A stretch of DNA of 7,632 nucleotides from an uncultured Granulicatella sp. (GTDB lineage: Bacteria > Bacillota > Bacilli > Lactobacillales > Aerococcaceae). Location: the NCBI GenBank assembly GCA_938017885.1, contig CALIJD010000141.1:1-7632 (forward strand), written 5' to 3'. Position numbers and translations under genes: made by a program. Positions 1 to 5,149 of this stretch are shown here, in pieces. Under the pieces are notes generated by a model that did no database searches, had not been told where the DNA came from, and saw only the letters and a program-made list of their open reading frames with translations. Numbering within the stretch: the stretch's first letter is position 1; every line of letters starts with the position of its first letter.

Positions 1-192
1 CCATTATTCTTATGGCATGGGACAGCAGATGATAAAGTGCCTTATGAATTGAATAAAGAATTTTATAATAGTATTAAGAAAGAACCATACGCTACAAAGG
101 TAGAATGGCATGAGACACAAGGTGAAGGTCATCGAGTCCCTCATCAGGTGTTTGAAGCAGTAGCGGATTTTTTCCAAAAAGTATTTCAATAG
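1..192 (+). CDS. Alpha/beta hydrolase, 3' end only (YitV-like)
   Basis: The open frame enters from the left edge and gives the last 63 residues of a protein. Two features mark it as the C-terminal part of an alpha/beta-fold hydrolase (dienelactone hydrolase/prolyl oligopeptidase type). LWHGTADDKVP at residues 4-14 carries the expected catalytic Asp (residue 10), and GEGHRVP at 41-47 carries the expected catalytic His (residue 44). The nucleophile serine must lie outside the window. The stop codon overlaps the ribosome binding site of sufT, so the two genes are co-transcribed. In Bacillus subtilis a putative hydrolase (YitV) likewise sits directly before the SufT-like YitW, which supports a YitV-type assignment. 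The substrate is unknown. The family call is firm; orthology to YitV is inferred from gene order and these motifs only. Confidence 0.8.
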   Translation, partial: PLFLWHGTADDKVPYELNKEFYNSIKKEPYATKVEWHETQGEGHRVPHQVFEAVADFFQKVFQ

Positions 193-203
193 GAGAGTAG
201 CAA

Positions 204-533
204 ATGACAGAAGAGAATAAAACTGCAGCAGAAGCAATGCAAGAAAAGATTTTAGAAGCGTTAGAAACAGTCATTGATCCTGAGTTAGGAATTGATATTG
301 TAAACTTAGGATTGATTTACGGAGTGGACTTAAATGAGGAAGGTCATTGTAAAGTGGATATGACCCTTACAACAATGGGTTGTCCGCTAGCAGATATTAT
401 TACAGATGAAATTCATCGCGCATTAGCTGAGATTGAAGAAGTGAAGACAATAGATGTGAAACTTGTTTGGTATCCGGCATGGACTCCTGAACGGATGTCA
501 CGATACGCAAGAATTGCATTAGGTATTAGATAA
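204..533 (+). CDS. sufT: MIP18/SufT-family Fe-S cluster assembly protein (YitW-like)
   Basis: A 109-residue cytosolic protein that is essentially one complete MIP18 (formerly DUF59) domain. Visible family motifs are DPELGIDIVNLGLIY at residues 25-39, TTMGCPLAD at 56-64 with the conserved Cys60, and LVWYPAWTPERMS at 87-99. Stand-alone proteins of this family (SufT, YitW) help mature Fe-S proteins, probably at cluster carriage or transfer. That role comes from the family, not from this sequence. The ATG follows AGGAGAG at 191-197 with suitable spacing, and that site overlaps the stop of the upstream hydrolase, so the genes form one operon. A strong intrinsic terminator follows directly. The length is normal for the family. 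No suf structural genes are in view, as is common for detached sufT copies. Confidence 0.9.
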   Translation: MTEENKTAAEAMQEKILEALETVIDPELGIDIVNLGLIYGVDLNEEGHCKVDMTLTTMGCPLADIITDEIHRALAEIEEVKTIDVKLVWYPAWTPERMSRYARIALGIR

Positions 534-540
534 GACAAAA

Positions 541-565
541 TCCCCACAGATGTGGGGATTTTTTT
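541..565 (+). terminator. Rho-independent terminator after sufT
   Basis: TCCCCACA (541-548) pairs with TGTGGGGA (551-558); the innermost pairs open to give a usable loop. A run of seven T follows at 559-565. It lies seven bases after the sufT stop and closes the hydrolase-sufT operon. Confidence 0.93.
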
Positions 566-605
566 GTGCAATAAAATAAATTCTGTCAGATAAATACGTA
601 TGGTG

Positions 606-627
606 AAATTATCATATATGATAATTT
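606..627. repeat. 22-base perfect AT-rich palindrome
   Basis: Bases 606-627 equal their own reverse complement over all 11 pairs (left arm AAATTATCATA). There is no spacer, so it cannot form a good RNA hairpin, and no T-run follows. It looks more like a DNA-binding site or a cruciform. No gene starts close by on either strand, so it has no obvious target promoter. Confidence 0.75.
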
Positions 628-633
628 TCATGG

Positions 634-668
634 TGCATTCAAAGTGTGTGTGCTTTGACTTAGATGCA
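634..668. repeat. Nested inverted repeat
   Basis: TCAAAG (639-644) pairs with CTTTGA (653-658) around an 8-base GT-rich loop. Outside it, TGCAT (634-638) pairs with ATGCA (664-668), leaving a small internal loop on one side. It is the first of several hairpins in this intergenic block. Confidence 0.5.
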
Positions 669-697
669 GTGGGGTAAGAGGGCTCACATCGCGCAGT

Positions 698-749
698 GGT
701 TTATTGACATTCTTTTCATCACTCGTGATTCAAGAATGTCTAATAAACT
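698..749. repeat. Long imperfect hairpin
   Basis: TTTATT-G-ACATTCTT on the left pairs with AAGAATGT-CT-AATAAA on the right, extended outward by one G-C and one G-T pair. An inner stem ATCAC/GTGAT (718-722 with 725-729) fills the loop. The total is about 20 base pairs in 52 bases. No T-run follows on either strand, so it is not a standard terminator. Confidence 0.65.
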
Positions 750-756
750 TTGCGAG

Positions 757-781
757 AAATCATTCACAGTGCGAATGATTT
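757..781. repeat. Perfect 9-bp hairpin
   Basis: AAATCATTC (757-765) pairs with GAATGATTT (773-781) around the 7-base loop ACAGTGC. Its arm sequence recurs in the next hairpin (AAATCATTCT at 817-826). Confidence 0.65.
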
Positions 782-797
782 GGAATTCAAGAAAAGC

Positions 798-826
798 AGA
801 ATGACTTCACACTGTGAAATCATTCT
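798..826. repeat. Hairpin sharing arms with its neighbour
   Basis: AGAATGA-C-TTCAC (798-810) pairs with GTGAA-A-TCATTCT (814-826): 12 pairs, one mismatch and a 3-base loop. The arms repeat the GAATGA/TCATTC motif of the hairpin at 757-781. Confidence 0.65.
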
Positions 827-845
827 TGGCTTCTGTCTTTCTGCC

Positions 846-883
846 TCACACCCTGTGTCTTCGGGTTCGAATCACACCCTGTG
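846..883. repeat. Short direct repeat, two copies
   Basis: TCACACCCTGTG occurs at 846-857 and again at 872-883, separated by 14 bases. Each copy also contains the small inverted repeat CACA-CCC-TGTG. Two copies alone do not make a CRISPR array. Confidence 0.6.
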
Positions 884-901
884 GAGTTGAATTCGGGCTC
901 A

Positions 902-984
902 CAGGACTGACGTCCACTTCCTGATATGTCCGCACGACTCGTTCCGAGTCCCTTGCGGCATATCAGTCCAGTGGTTCAGTCCTG
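902..984. repeat. Large nested hairpin downstream of folT
   Basis: Five stacked helices share one axis: 902-910 with 976-984, 914-918 with 970-974, 921-928 with 959-966, 930-934 with 954-958, and 936-941 with 945-950, closing on a 3-base loop. That is about 33 pairs in 83 bases, interrupted only by small internal loops. It starts 11 bases beyond the folT stop codon, on the folT transcript side. There is no U-run after it on the - strand, so it is not a classical intrinsic terminator. It may mark or protect the 3' end of the folT mRNA, or belong to a repeat element. Confidence 0.8.
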
Positions 985-995
985 AGCGTTCGCCC

Positions 996-1535
996 TCATA
1001 TCCTATACTTTTCTATTAAAATTTTCATGGTTTGGTTAGAAAACAGCACGGTTAGGATGGCTGTATTTAGTGGGAGCGAGATCATATTTTTCAGGATTCG
1101 CAGTGGCATGAAGACGGCGAAGGCTTTTTGCGTCATCATATAGACCCATAGCGAATTCAATCCGAGGTTACAGACGATTGTGACGAGTAATACGGCAATC
1201 AAGATTTGCTCCCATCTGAGTGGTCTCTTATATAAGAAGTATCCGTAGATGAGTCCTCCGACTAGGGCTGTAAGTGTGTATCCGATGAAGAATTGTCCAG
1301 TCTCTCCGCGGAAGAAGTTCCCGAGGATATCGACTAGAATTCCCACAAGCGCCGCACGCCACGGTCCAAGCATGACCCCTGCAATGGCTGCTCCGATGAA
1401 TCCGAAGCCAAGTTGTACGTAAACTCCGAATTTTATTGCCGGCAGCATTTCCATCACAAGACGAATGGCCAAGATTAGCGCCATTACTGTAATATCTAGT
1501 ATTTGTTTTCTATTATATTTCTTCGTATTTTCCAT
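996..1535 (-). CDS. folT: Folate-family ECF transporter substrate-binding (S) component
   Basis: A 179-residue hydrophobic membrane protein of the ECF S-component class. It binds the vitamin in the membrane and works with a shared EcfA-EcfA'-EcfT energising module encoded elsewhere. FolT-like signatures are VDILGNFF (68-75) and GYTLTALVGGLIYG (85-98), then a C-terminal part with LGLNSLW (124-130) and PLRILKNMISLP (144-155). About six membrane segments are expected. The start at 1535 is preferred because AAAGGAG stands seven bases upstream. An in-frame ATG at 1571 lacks such a site and would place coding sequence over the riboswitch expression region. The THF riboswitch upstream independently supports folate as the substrate. 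Its base composition is richer in G+C than neighbours (36 of 60 at 1321-1380), so transfer is possible. Confidence 0.88.
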   Translation of the reverse strand: MENTKKYNRKQILDITVMALILAIRLVMEMLPAIKFGVYVQLGFGFIGAAIAGVMLGPWRAALVGILVDILGNFFRGETGQFFIGYTLTALVGGLIYGYFLYKRPLRWEQILIAVLLVTIVCNLGLNSLWVYMMTQKAFAVFMPLRILKNMISLPLNTAILTVLFSNQTMKILIEKYRI

Positions 1536-1538
1536 ATT

Positions 1539-1567
1539 AGCATCTCCTTTAATTGTAAAGAGTTGCT
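1539..1567 (-). promoter_or_regulatory. Hairpin hiding the folT ribosome binding site
   Basis: In the transcript, AGCAACTCTTT (1567 down to 1557) can pair with AAAGGAGATGCT (1550 down to 1539) around the loop ACAATT, with one bulge and one mismatch. The right arm is the folT Shine-Dalgarno region, so the helix would block translation initiation. Its outer AGC is also part of the competing helix that involves the riboswitch 3' end. This is inferred from pairing by eye. Confidence 0.6.
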
Positions 1568-1608
1568 CCATTTAACTACTTCTATTTCTAGTGTTGTTTA
1601 AATGCAGC
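1565..1608 (-). promoter_or_regulatory. Alternative helix of the folT expression platform
   Basis: In the transcript, GCTGCATTTAA (1608 down to 1598) pairs with TTAAATGGAGC (1575 down to 1565) with a single mismatch. The left arm contains the CTGC that closes riboswitch helix P1, and the right arm contains the AGC needed by the RBS-hiding hairpin. The helix therefore excludes both the ligand-bound aptamer and full RBS occlusion, as expected of the ON state. Confidence 0.6.
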
Positions 1609-1699
1609 GAATGCGACTAAATTACCGCAATGTTTCCATTTTCGTCCCAGTGGCAACATTCCATCCTCCGGGCACTTAACGCAATAAAGTCTACTCTGA
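1602..1699 (-). promoter_or_regulatory. Tetrahydrofolate (THF) riboswitch aptamer
   Basis: Read on the - strand, the leader shows the conserved THF aptamer blocks in order: GAGTAG, GCGTTAAGTGCC (rc of 1671-1682), GGATGGAATGTTGCC, GGGACGAA (rc of 1641-1648), GCGGT and a closing CTGC. GTAG pairs with CTGC (rc of 1604-1607) as P1, and GACTTTATT pairs imperfectly with the segment before GTC (1614-1624 region) as the next helix. This class is known to control folate transport genes in Bacillota, and folT follows here. The aptamer lies 67 bases before the folT start. Folate binding is expected to lower folT expression. Confidence 0.92.
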
Positions 1700-1717
1700 T
1701 TTTAGGTTCTAGAAAAT

Positions 1718-1735
1718 TTAGTTCCTACTTTCCAT
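1718..1735 (-). other. Possible five-codon leader ORF in the folT transcript
   Basis: Between the promoter and the riboswitch, the - strand reads AAAGGAG, four bases, then ATG GAA AGT AGG AAC TAA (Met-Glu-Ser-Arg-Asn-stop). The ribosome binding site is as good as that of folT, although the spacing is short. Chance is quite possible in a purine-rich leader. No codon repetition suggests classical attenuation. Confidence 0.3.
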
Positions 1736-1759
1736 GAATCTCCTTTCTTACTCTTGGTA

Positions 1760-1788
1760 AGGATACCTTCTTCGTGTCCCAGCGTCAA
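1760..1788 (-). promoter_or_regulatory. folT promoter
   Basis: On the - strand, TTGACG (rc of 1783-1788) and TATCCT (rc of 1760-1765) are separated by exactly 17 bases. Transcription would start near 1753, about 55 bases before the THF aptamer, so the riboswitch lies wholly within the leader. Confidence 0.78.
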
Positions 1789-1830
1789 GTCCTCTCTATT
1801 TTTAGGGCTTGTAAAATCGATGTTCATCGT

Positions 1831-1847
1831 CTTTTGAACGCTTTTGA
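1831..1847. repeat. Direct repeat in the folT/araC-type divergent region
   Basis: CTTTTGA occurs at 1831-1837 and again at 1841-1847, a 10-base period that puts both copies on the same DNA face. AraC-family proteins often bind such direct repeats. It lies between the divergent promoters, 43 bases before the -35 box of the regulator gene, so it is a candidate operator. Confidence 0.4.
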
Positions 1848-1854
1848 CTGAAAA

Positions 1855-1888
1855 AATATTTTCTAAAAAGATAAAATCCGAAAATATT
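1855..1888. promoter_or_regulatory. Inverted repeat next to the AraC-type gene promoter
   Basis: AATATTTTC (1855-1863) and GAAAATATT (1880-1888) are perfect inverted 9-base arms with a 16-base spacer. The right arm ends one base before the -35 box at 1890. A dimeric repressor or activator site is plausible, but AT-rich sequence makes chance repeats common. Confidence 0.4.
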
Positions 1889-1889
1889 G

Positions 1890-1918
1890 TTGATACCGTT
1901 TTCTACAATCTGTATAAT
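1890..1918 (+). promoter_or_regulatory. Promoter of the AraC-type regulator and acetyltransferase operon
   Basis: TTGATA (1890-1895) and TATAAT (1913-1918) have a 17-base spacer. The start would fall near 1925, giving a leader of about 27 bases before the ATG at 1952. Confidence 0.82.
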
Positions 1919-1951
1919 TAGATAGTAAGATTGCTAAAGAAAGGATGCAAC

Positions 1952-2800
1952 ATGAGTAACGAACGTTTTTTAATGATAGAATCTGATATTAAGAATTTAT
2001 CCTTCCGATTAGAGTCTATTACCAAATCCAAATACGATAGCGACTGGCATAGTACGCTACATACTCACCCCTTTACTGAACTTTTCTATGTTATTGATGG
2101 TAAGGGCGAATTTATTATTCAACACCAACGTTTTCCGGTTAAAGCCAATGATTTTGTTATTATTAATCCTCAGGTAGAACACACAGAAGTTTCTTCACCA
2201 GATTCTCCTCTAGAATACATTGTGGTAGGAATCCAAGGTCTATCCTTCTCGAATTTAACCCCTGTGGATCAAGGTGGACATCCTTTTTCGTTCTTTAATT
2301 TACGAGATGAGCAAAAGGACATTTTACGCTACTTAAACGCAATGGTGCAAGAAGCCACGAATCAAGCGCTCAGTTATGATTTAGTTTGTCATAATCTGTT
2401 AGAAATCTTATTGATTAAAATTTTGAGACACCAGCATTTTGATTTGGAAGTCGGCGCTCATAGTAAAACGACAAAAGATATTGCTTTTATCAAACATTAT
2501 TTGAAAACATACTACCGAGAAAGCATTCAGCTAGAAGCCTTAGCGTCAATGACGCACTTAAGCCGCTTCTATATTTCCCACAGTTTTAAAAAAGAAGTTG
2601 GGATGTCTCCAATGGAATACTTAATGACCATTCGTATCAAAGAAAGTAAAATTCTACTGCGGACAACGAATTATTCTATTTCTCAAGTGGCTGACATCGT
2701 TGGATTTACAACACCAACTTACTTTTCAAAACAATTTAGAAAAATAACGGGAATTTCCCCAACGGATTACCGCGAGAAATATCAAAAGGAGTCCCAATGA
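1952..2800 (+). CDS. AraC-family transcriptional regulator with N-terminal cupin domain
   Basis: A 282-residue cytosolic DNA-binding protein. Residues about 15-95 form an AraC-type cupin sensor with WHSTLHTHPFTELFYVIDG around 32-50 and a further His77. C-terminal residues about 175-275 form the paired helix-turn-helix domain, with helix sets near 193-217 and 243-265 and the family signature from about 233 to 274 (ISQVADIVGF, YFSKQFRKITGISPTDYR). The ligand cannot be told; His37, His39, Glu43 and His77 could hold a metal or a small molecule. The ATG at 1952 is chosen because AAGGA stands six bases upstream; a TTG at 1931 would also be in frame. The stop overlaps the start of the acetyltransferase gene (ATGA), so that gene is the probable target or partner. 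The repeats at 1831-1888 may be its operators. Confidence 0.9.
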   Translation: MSNERFLMIESDIKNLSFRLESITKSKYDSDWHSTLHTHPFTELFYVIDGKGEFIIQHQRFPVKANDFVIINPQVEHTEVSSPDSPLEYIVVGIQGLSFSNLTPVDQGGHPFSFFNLRDEQKDILRYLNAMVQEATNQALSYDLVCHNLLEILLIKILRHQHFDLEVGAHSKTTKDIAFIKHYLKTYYRESIQLEALASMTHLSRFYISHSFKKEVGMSPMEYLMTIRIKESKILLRTTNYSISQVADIVGFTTPTYFSKQFRKITGISPTDYREKYQKESQ

Positions 2801-3360
2801 TACGAAAACCAAAGCGCGATGAACGCCGTCAAATCATCCCGCTCATCGAATTAATTATGCAAGATATGGAACTGCCAATTCTGGAACATACAAGCCCAGA
2901 AATGCTCTATGCGATGCTAGAAGAAGCCATGCTCGACAATCAGTTTCGCTACGGTCTTAGCCAAACCCTGGTCTATATCCATGAGGGAAAAGTGGCTGGG
3001 GCAATTTTTGGCTATCACGGGCACTTAGAAGACACGATTGATGATCCATTCCACCAATTATACGAGGCTTACAACATTGAGCATCAAATCCCGCTCTACG
3101 AGGATAAGGAGACGATGCCCGGAGAATGGTACATTGATATTTTAGCAGTCTATCCCGAATATCGTCGCCATGGGATTGGTCGTAAATTATTGGTAGAAGT
3201 AGAAAACTTAGCGAGCCAGCAAGGGGCCACAAAAATCGCCCTCAACTGCGAAAAGGATAATACAAAAGCCTACAAATTATATGAAAAACTGGGCTACACC
3301 CCAGAAAGCGAACGTGTCTTAAGCGGTCATCCGTATTATCATATGACAAAAACATTATAA
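2797..3360 (+). CDS. GNAT-family N-acetyltransferase
   Basis: A 187-residue cytosolic protein with the GNAT acetyl-CoA fold in its C-terminal half. Beta-strand 4 and motif A are at 110-133 (EWYIDILAV, then YRRHGIGRKLL with the pyrophosphate loop RxxGIG). Motif B is at 148-167 (ALNCEKDNTKAYKLYEKLGY) with the usual Asn150 and Tyr162. It would move an acetyl group from acetyl-CoA to an amine, but the acceptor cannot be predicted; antibiotics, polyamines, amino acids or protein N-termini are all possible. The N-terminal 110 residues look specific to a subgroup. AAGGAG at 2786-2791 precedes the ATG, which overlaps the stop of the AraC-type regulator, so translation is coupled. A strong hairpin region follows. 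Confidence 0.85.
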   Translation: MIRKPKRDERRQIIPLIELIMQDMELPILEHTSPEMLYAMLEEAMLDNQFRYGLSQTLVYIHEGKVAGAIFGYHGHLEDTIDDPFHQLYEAYNIEHQIPLYEDKETMPGEWYIDILAVYPEYRRHGIGRKLLVEVENLASQQGATKIALNCEKDNTKAYKLYEKLGYTPESERVLSGHPYYHMTKTL

Positions 3361-3402
3361 AAAGTCCCTCTTCGGACGAAATCGTTTAAAGAGCGATTTT
3401 AT

Positions 3403-3434
3403 AAAATGTAACATAACTGTTACATTTTGCTTTT
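3403..3434 (+). terminator. Candidate terminator after the acetyltransferase gene
   Basis: AAAATGTAAC (3403-3412) pairs perfectly with GTTACATTTT (3419-3428) around ATAACT; GC and then five T follow at 3429-3435. The stem is AT-rich, so termination may be partial. A smaller hairpin AAATCG/CGATTT (3379-3384 with 3394-3399) precedes it. Confidence 0.55.
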
Positions 3435-3444
3435 TCAAAACGAA

Positions 3445-3477
3445 AAGAGACTCGAAATTTCGAGTCTCTTATTTTTT
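3445..3477. terminator. Bidirectional terminator between convergent genes
   Basis: Bases 3445-3470 form a 26-base perfect palindrome with arms AAGAGACTCGAAA/TTTCGAGTCTCTT. T-rich sequence follows on both strands: TATTTTTT (3470-3477) for the + strand and TTTTCG for the - strand. It lies 12 bases beyond the stop of the oligopeptide-binding protein gene and can serve both that gene and the acetyltransferase operon. Confidence 0.85.
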
Positions 3478-3481
3478 ATGA

Positions 3482-5101
3482 TTATTTTACAGAAGCTTGT
3501 CGTAGATTGATTGTACGTCCAAATGGAAGAACTTCAAATCCATCTACGTTTTCAGCAAGTAAATAGCTTTGGCTTGCTTGATAGATTGGTGCCACAATAG
3601 CATCATCCATGATGATTTTTTCTGCAGCAATCATTTGTTTATAACGTTCTGCTGGTTGTGTTGCATATTTTGTTTTCACTGCATTCACAGCTTCGTCGTA
3701 AGTAGAACTTGAATAGTTTGCGAAGTTAATGCCTCCGCCTGTAACGTATTGCTCTAAGAAGTTCACTGGATCTTGGTAATCTGGTGCCCAAGTTCCAAAG
3801 AAAATATCAAAATCATCCGCTCTTTGTAATTCTAAACGGTTTTTCAATGGTACAGATTTGATGTTGAATTTCACACCTGGTAAATTCTTTTGAATTTGTG
3901 CTTGTAAGTATTCACCGACTACTTTTGCACTACCGGCATCAGAAGTTAGTAGAGTAACTTCAATAGTGTCCGTGCCTAGCTCTTGTTTTGCTAACGCTAG
4001 TTCTTTTTGAGCTTCTTCTACATTATAGCTGAGTAAGTCGCCACGATCTTCTACATAGTCTTTTCCACTTTCTGGATTTTCACCAAATCCTTTTGGAACT
4101 AATCCATTTGAAACAATGGAACCATCTTTCATGACATTATTCACTAAAGAGGCTTTATCATATGCCATCGCAATTGCTCGACGGAAATGTTTATTTCCTG
4201 TCACTTTACGTTCTACGTTGAAACTCATATACCCCATTGTTGCTTTTGGAATTGCATGGTAGGTTGGTTGCCCTTTATATTGATCCACGAATTGTTCGCT
4301 GATGGTTGTGTATTGTACTTGTTTTCCTTCAAATAATTGAACAGAAGTTGCGACTTCTTTTGACACATTCACTGTGACATTTTGTAATGCAACGTTTGAA
4401 GCATCCCAGTACCCTTCATTTTTAACAAGTTTCCAAGAAAGTTCCGAACCTGTCCAGCCTTCTAATTTGAAAGGTCCATTCGTTACAACAGAGTCCGCAG
4501 TAGATCCATACCCTTCTCCTTTTTCAGTTGCCACTTTTTCAGATTGTGGTAAGAAACGAGAACCTGTTAATAATTTTGGTAAATATGGTGCAGGATTTTC
4601 AAGGGTGATTTCTAGTGTTTTATCATCAATTGCTTTAACACCTAGTTCTTCAACGCCTAATTCTCCAGTACGAATCTTTTTAGCATTTTTGAAAACATCC
4701 GCTGATTGAGCTACATGTCCTTCTTTTGGATTCACTAATTTACGATACGTATATACAAAATCTCCCGCTGTTACTGGAGTGCCGTCTGACCATTTAGCGT
4801 CACGTAGTTTAAATGTATAAACAAGACCATCCGCGCTCACAGTTGGTTCTTCTGCAGCCATTCCTAATTCAACTTTATTGTCTTTTGCGACACGATATAA
4901 CCCTTCAAAAATTTGTCCTAACATATCAGAACTTGGCACATCATCATAGTCAGCGCTATCCAATGTTGCTAATTCTCCAAATGTTGTAATCGTTAAACTT
5001 TGTTGATTATTTGCTGTCGTCGAAGTTGAATTGCCACCACATGCAGCCAAACCTAACGAAATTAACAGTGTTGTCATTAATAATTTGGTTGATTTTTTCA
5101 T
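3482..5101 (-). CDS. Oligopeptide ABC transporter substrate-binding lipoprotein (OppA type)
   Basis: A 539-residue lipoprotein, full length for solute-binding protein family 5. The signal peptide has Lys at positions 2, 3 and 6, a hydrophobic core at 7-18 and the lipobox LAAC with Cys21, so it is anchored on the outer face of the membrane after lipidation. A low-complexity linker rich in Ser/Thr/Asn follows. The family 5 pattern starts near residue 58 (SDMLGQIFEGLYR) and includes KWSDGTPVTAGDFVYTYRKL just before residue 127. The role is capture of oligopeptides for an Opp-type permease. No permease or ATPase genes adjoin it, so it probably feeds a transporter encoded elsewhere, as with extra OppA copies in many Lactobacillales. 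The start is set by AAAGGAG seven bases upstream. The specific ligand is unknown. Confidence 0.93.
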   Translation of the reverse strand: MKKSTKLLMTTLLISLGLAACGGNSTSTTANNQQSLTITTFGELATLDSADYDDVPSSDMLGQIFEGLYRVAKDNKVELGMAAEEPTVSADGLVYTFKLRDAKWSDGTPVTAGDFVYTYRKLVNPKEGHVAQSADVFKNAKKIRTGELGVEELGVKAIDDKTLEITLENPAPYLPKLLTGSRFLPQSEKVATEKGEGYGSTADSVVTNGPFKLEGWTGSELSWKLVKNEGYWDASNVALQNVTVNVSKEVATSVQLFEGKQVQYTTISEQFVDQYKGQPTYHAIPKATMGYMSFNVERKVTGNKHFRRAIAMAYDKASLVNNVMKDGSIVSNGLVPKGFGENPESGKDYVEDRGDLLSYNVEEAQKELALAKQELGTDTIEVTLLTSDAGSAKVVGEYLQAQIQKNLPGVKFNIKSVPLKNRLELQRADDFDIFFGTWAPDYQDPVNFLEQYVTGGGINFANYSSSTYDEAVNAVKTKYATQPAERYKQMIAAEKIIMDDAIVAPIYQASQSYLLAENVDGFEVLPFGRTINLRQASVK

Positions 5102-5149
5102 AACAATTCTCCTTTATTGGTAAAATACATCGCATTTCACGATAGCTAC

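Larger units (their letters stand above)
566..995. other. Gene-free intergenic block rich in inverted repeats
   Basis: No convincing gene lies between the sufT terminator and the folT stop. The stretch holds a perfect palindrome (606-627), hairpins at 634-668, 698-749, 757-781 and 798-826, the direct repeat TCACACCCTGTG (846-857 and 872-883), the direct repeat GGGCTCACA (680-688 and 895-903) and a large nested hairpin (902-984). Local G+C is high towards its right end: 34 of 60 bases at 841-900 and 35 of 60 at 901-960, against 19 of 60 at 5701-5760. It could be an uncharacterised structured RNA, a compound palindromic repeat of the MITE or REP kind, or decayed mobile DNA. The sequence alone does not decide between these. 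Confidence 0.7.

Noticed and set aside
413..631. 72-codon open frame on the - strand overlapping sufT
   Set aside because: It runs through the sufT coding region and its terminator, has no ribosome binding site, and resembles no protein family.
704..732. Perfect -35 box TTGACA at 704-709 as a promoter for a small RNA
   Set aside because: No acceptable -10 box lies 16-18 bases downstream, and the hexamer is part of a hairpin arm, which explains its presence.
858..883. tRNA-like T-loop sequence GGTTCGAATC
   Set aside because: The flanking bases do not form the five-pair T stem, and no acceptor, D or anticodon arms can be built around it on either strand.
846..883. CRISPR-like repeat
   Set aside because: Only two 12-base copies exist, with a 14-base gap and no cas genes.
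566..995. RNase P RNA or tmRNA gene
   Set aside because: The length is about right, but none of the conserved core sequences of either RNA is present and there is no tRNA-like end.
996..1571. Longer folT starting at the ATG at 1571
   Set aside because: That ATG has no Shine-Dalgarno sequence, and the extra codons would cover the riboswitch expression helices; the ATG at 1535 has AAAGGAG at the right distance.
1855..1870. CodY box upstream of the AraC-type gene (TATTTTCTAAAAAGA)
   Set aside because: It has four mismatches in very AT-rich sequence, and the perfect inverted repeat that includes it explains the same bases better.
2957..3232. 91-codon open frame on the - strand inside the acetyltransferase gene
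   Set aside because: It is antisense to a gene with clear GNAT motifs, has no start signal, and its translation looks random.
4374..4709. 111-codon open frame on the + strand inside the oligopeptide-binding protein gene
   Set aside because: It is antisense to a well-supported full-length lipoprotein gene and lacks a ribosome binding site and family features.
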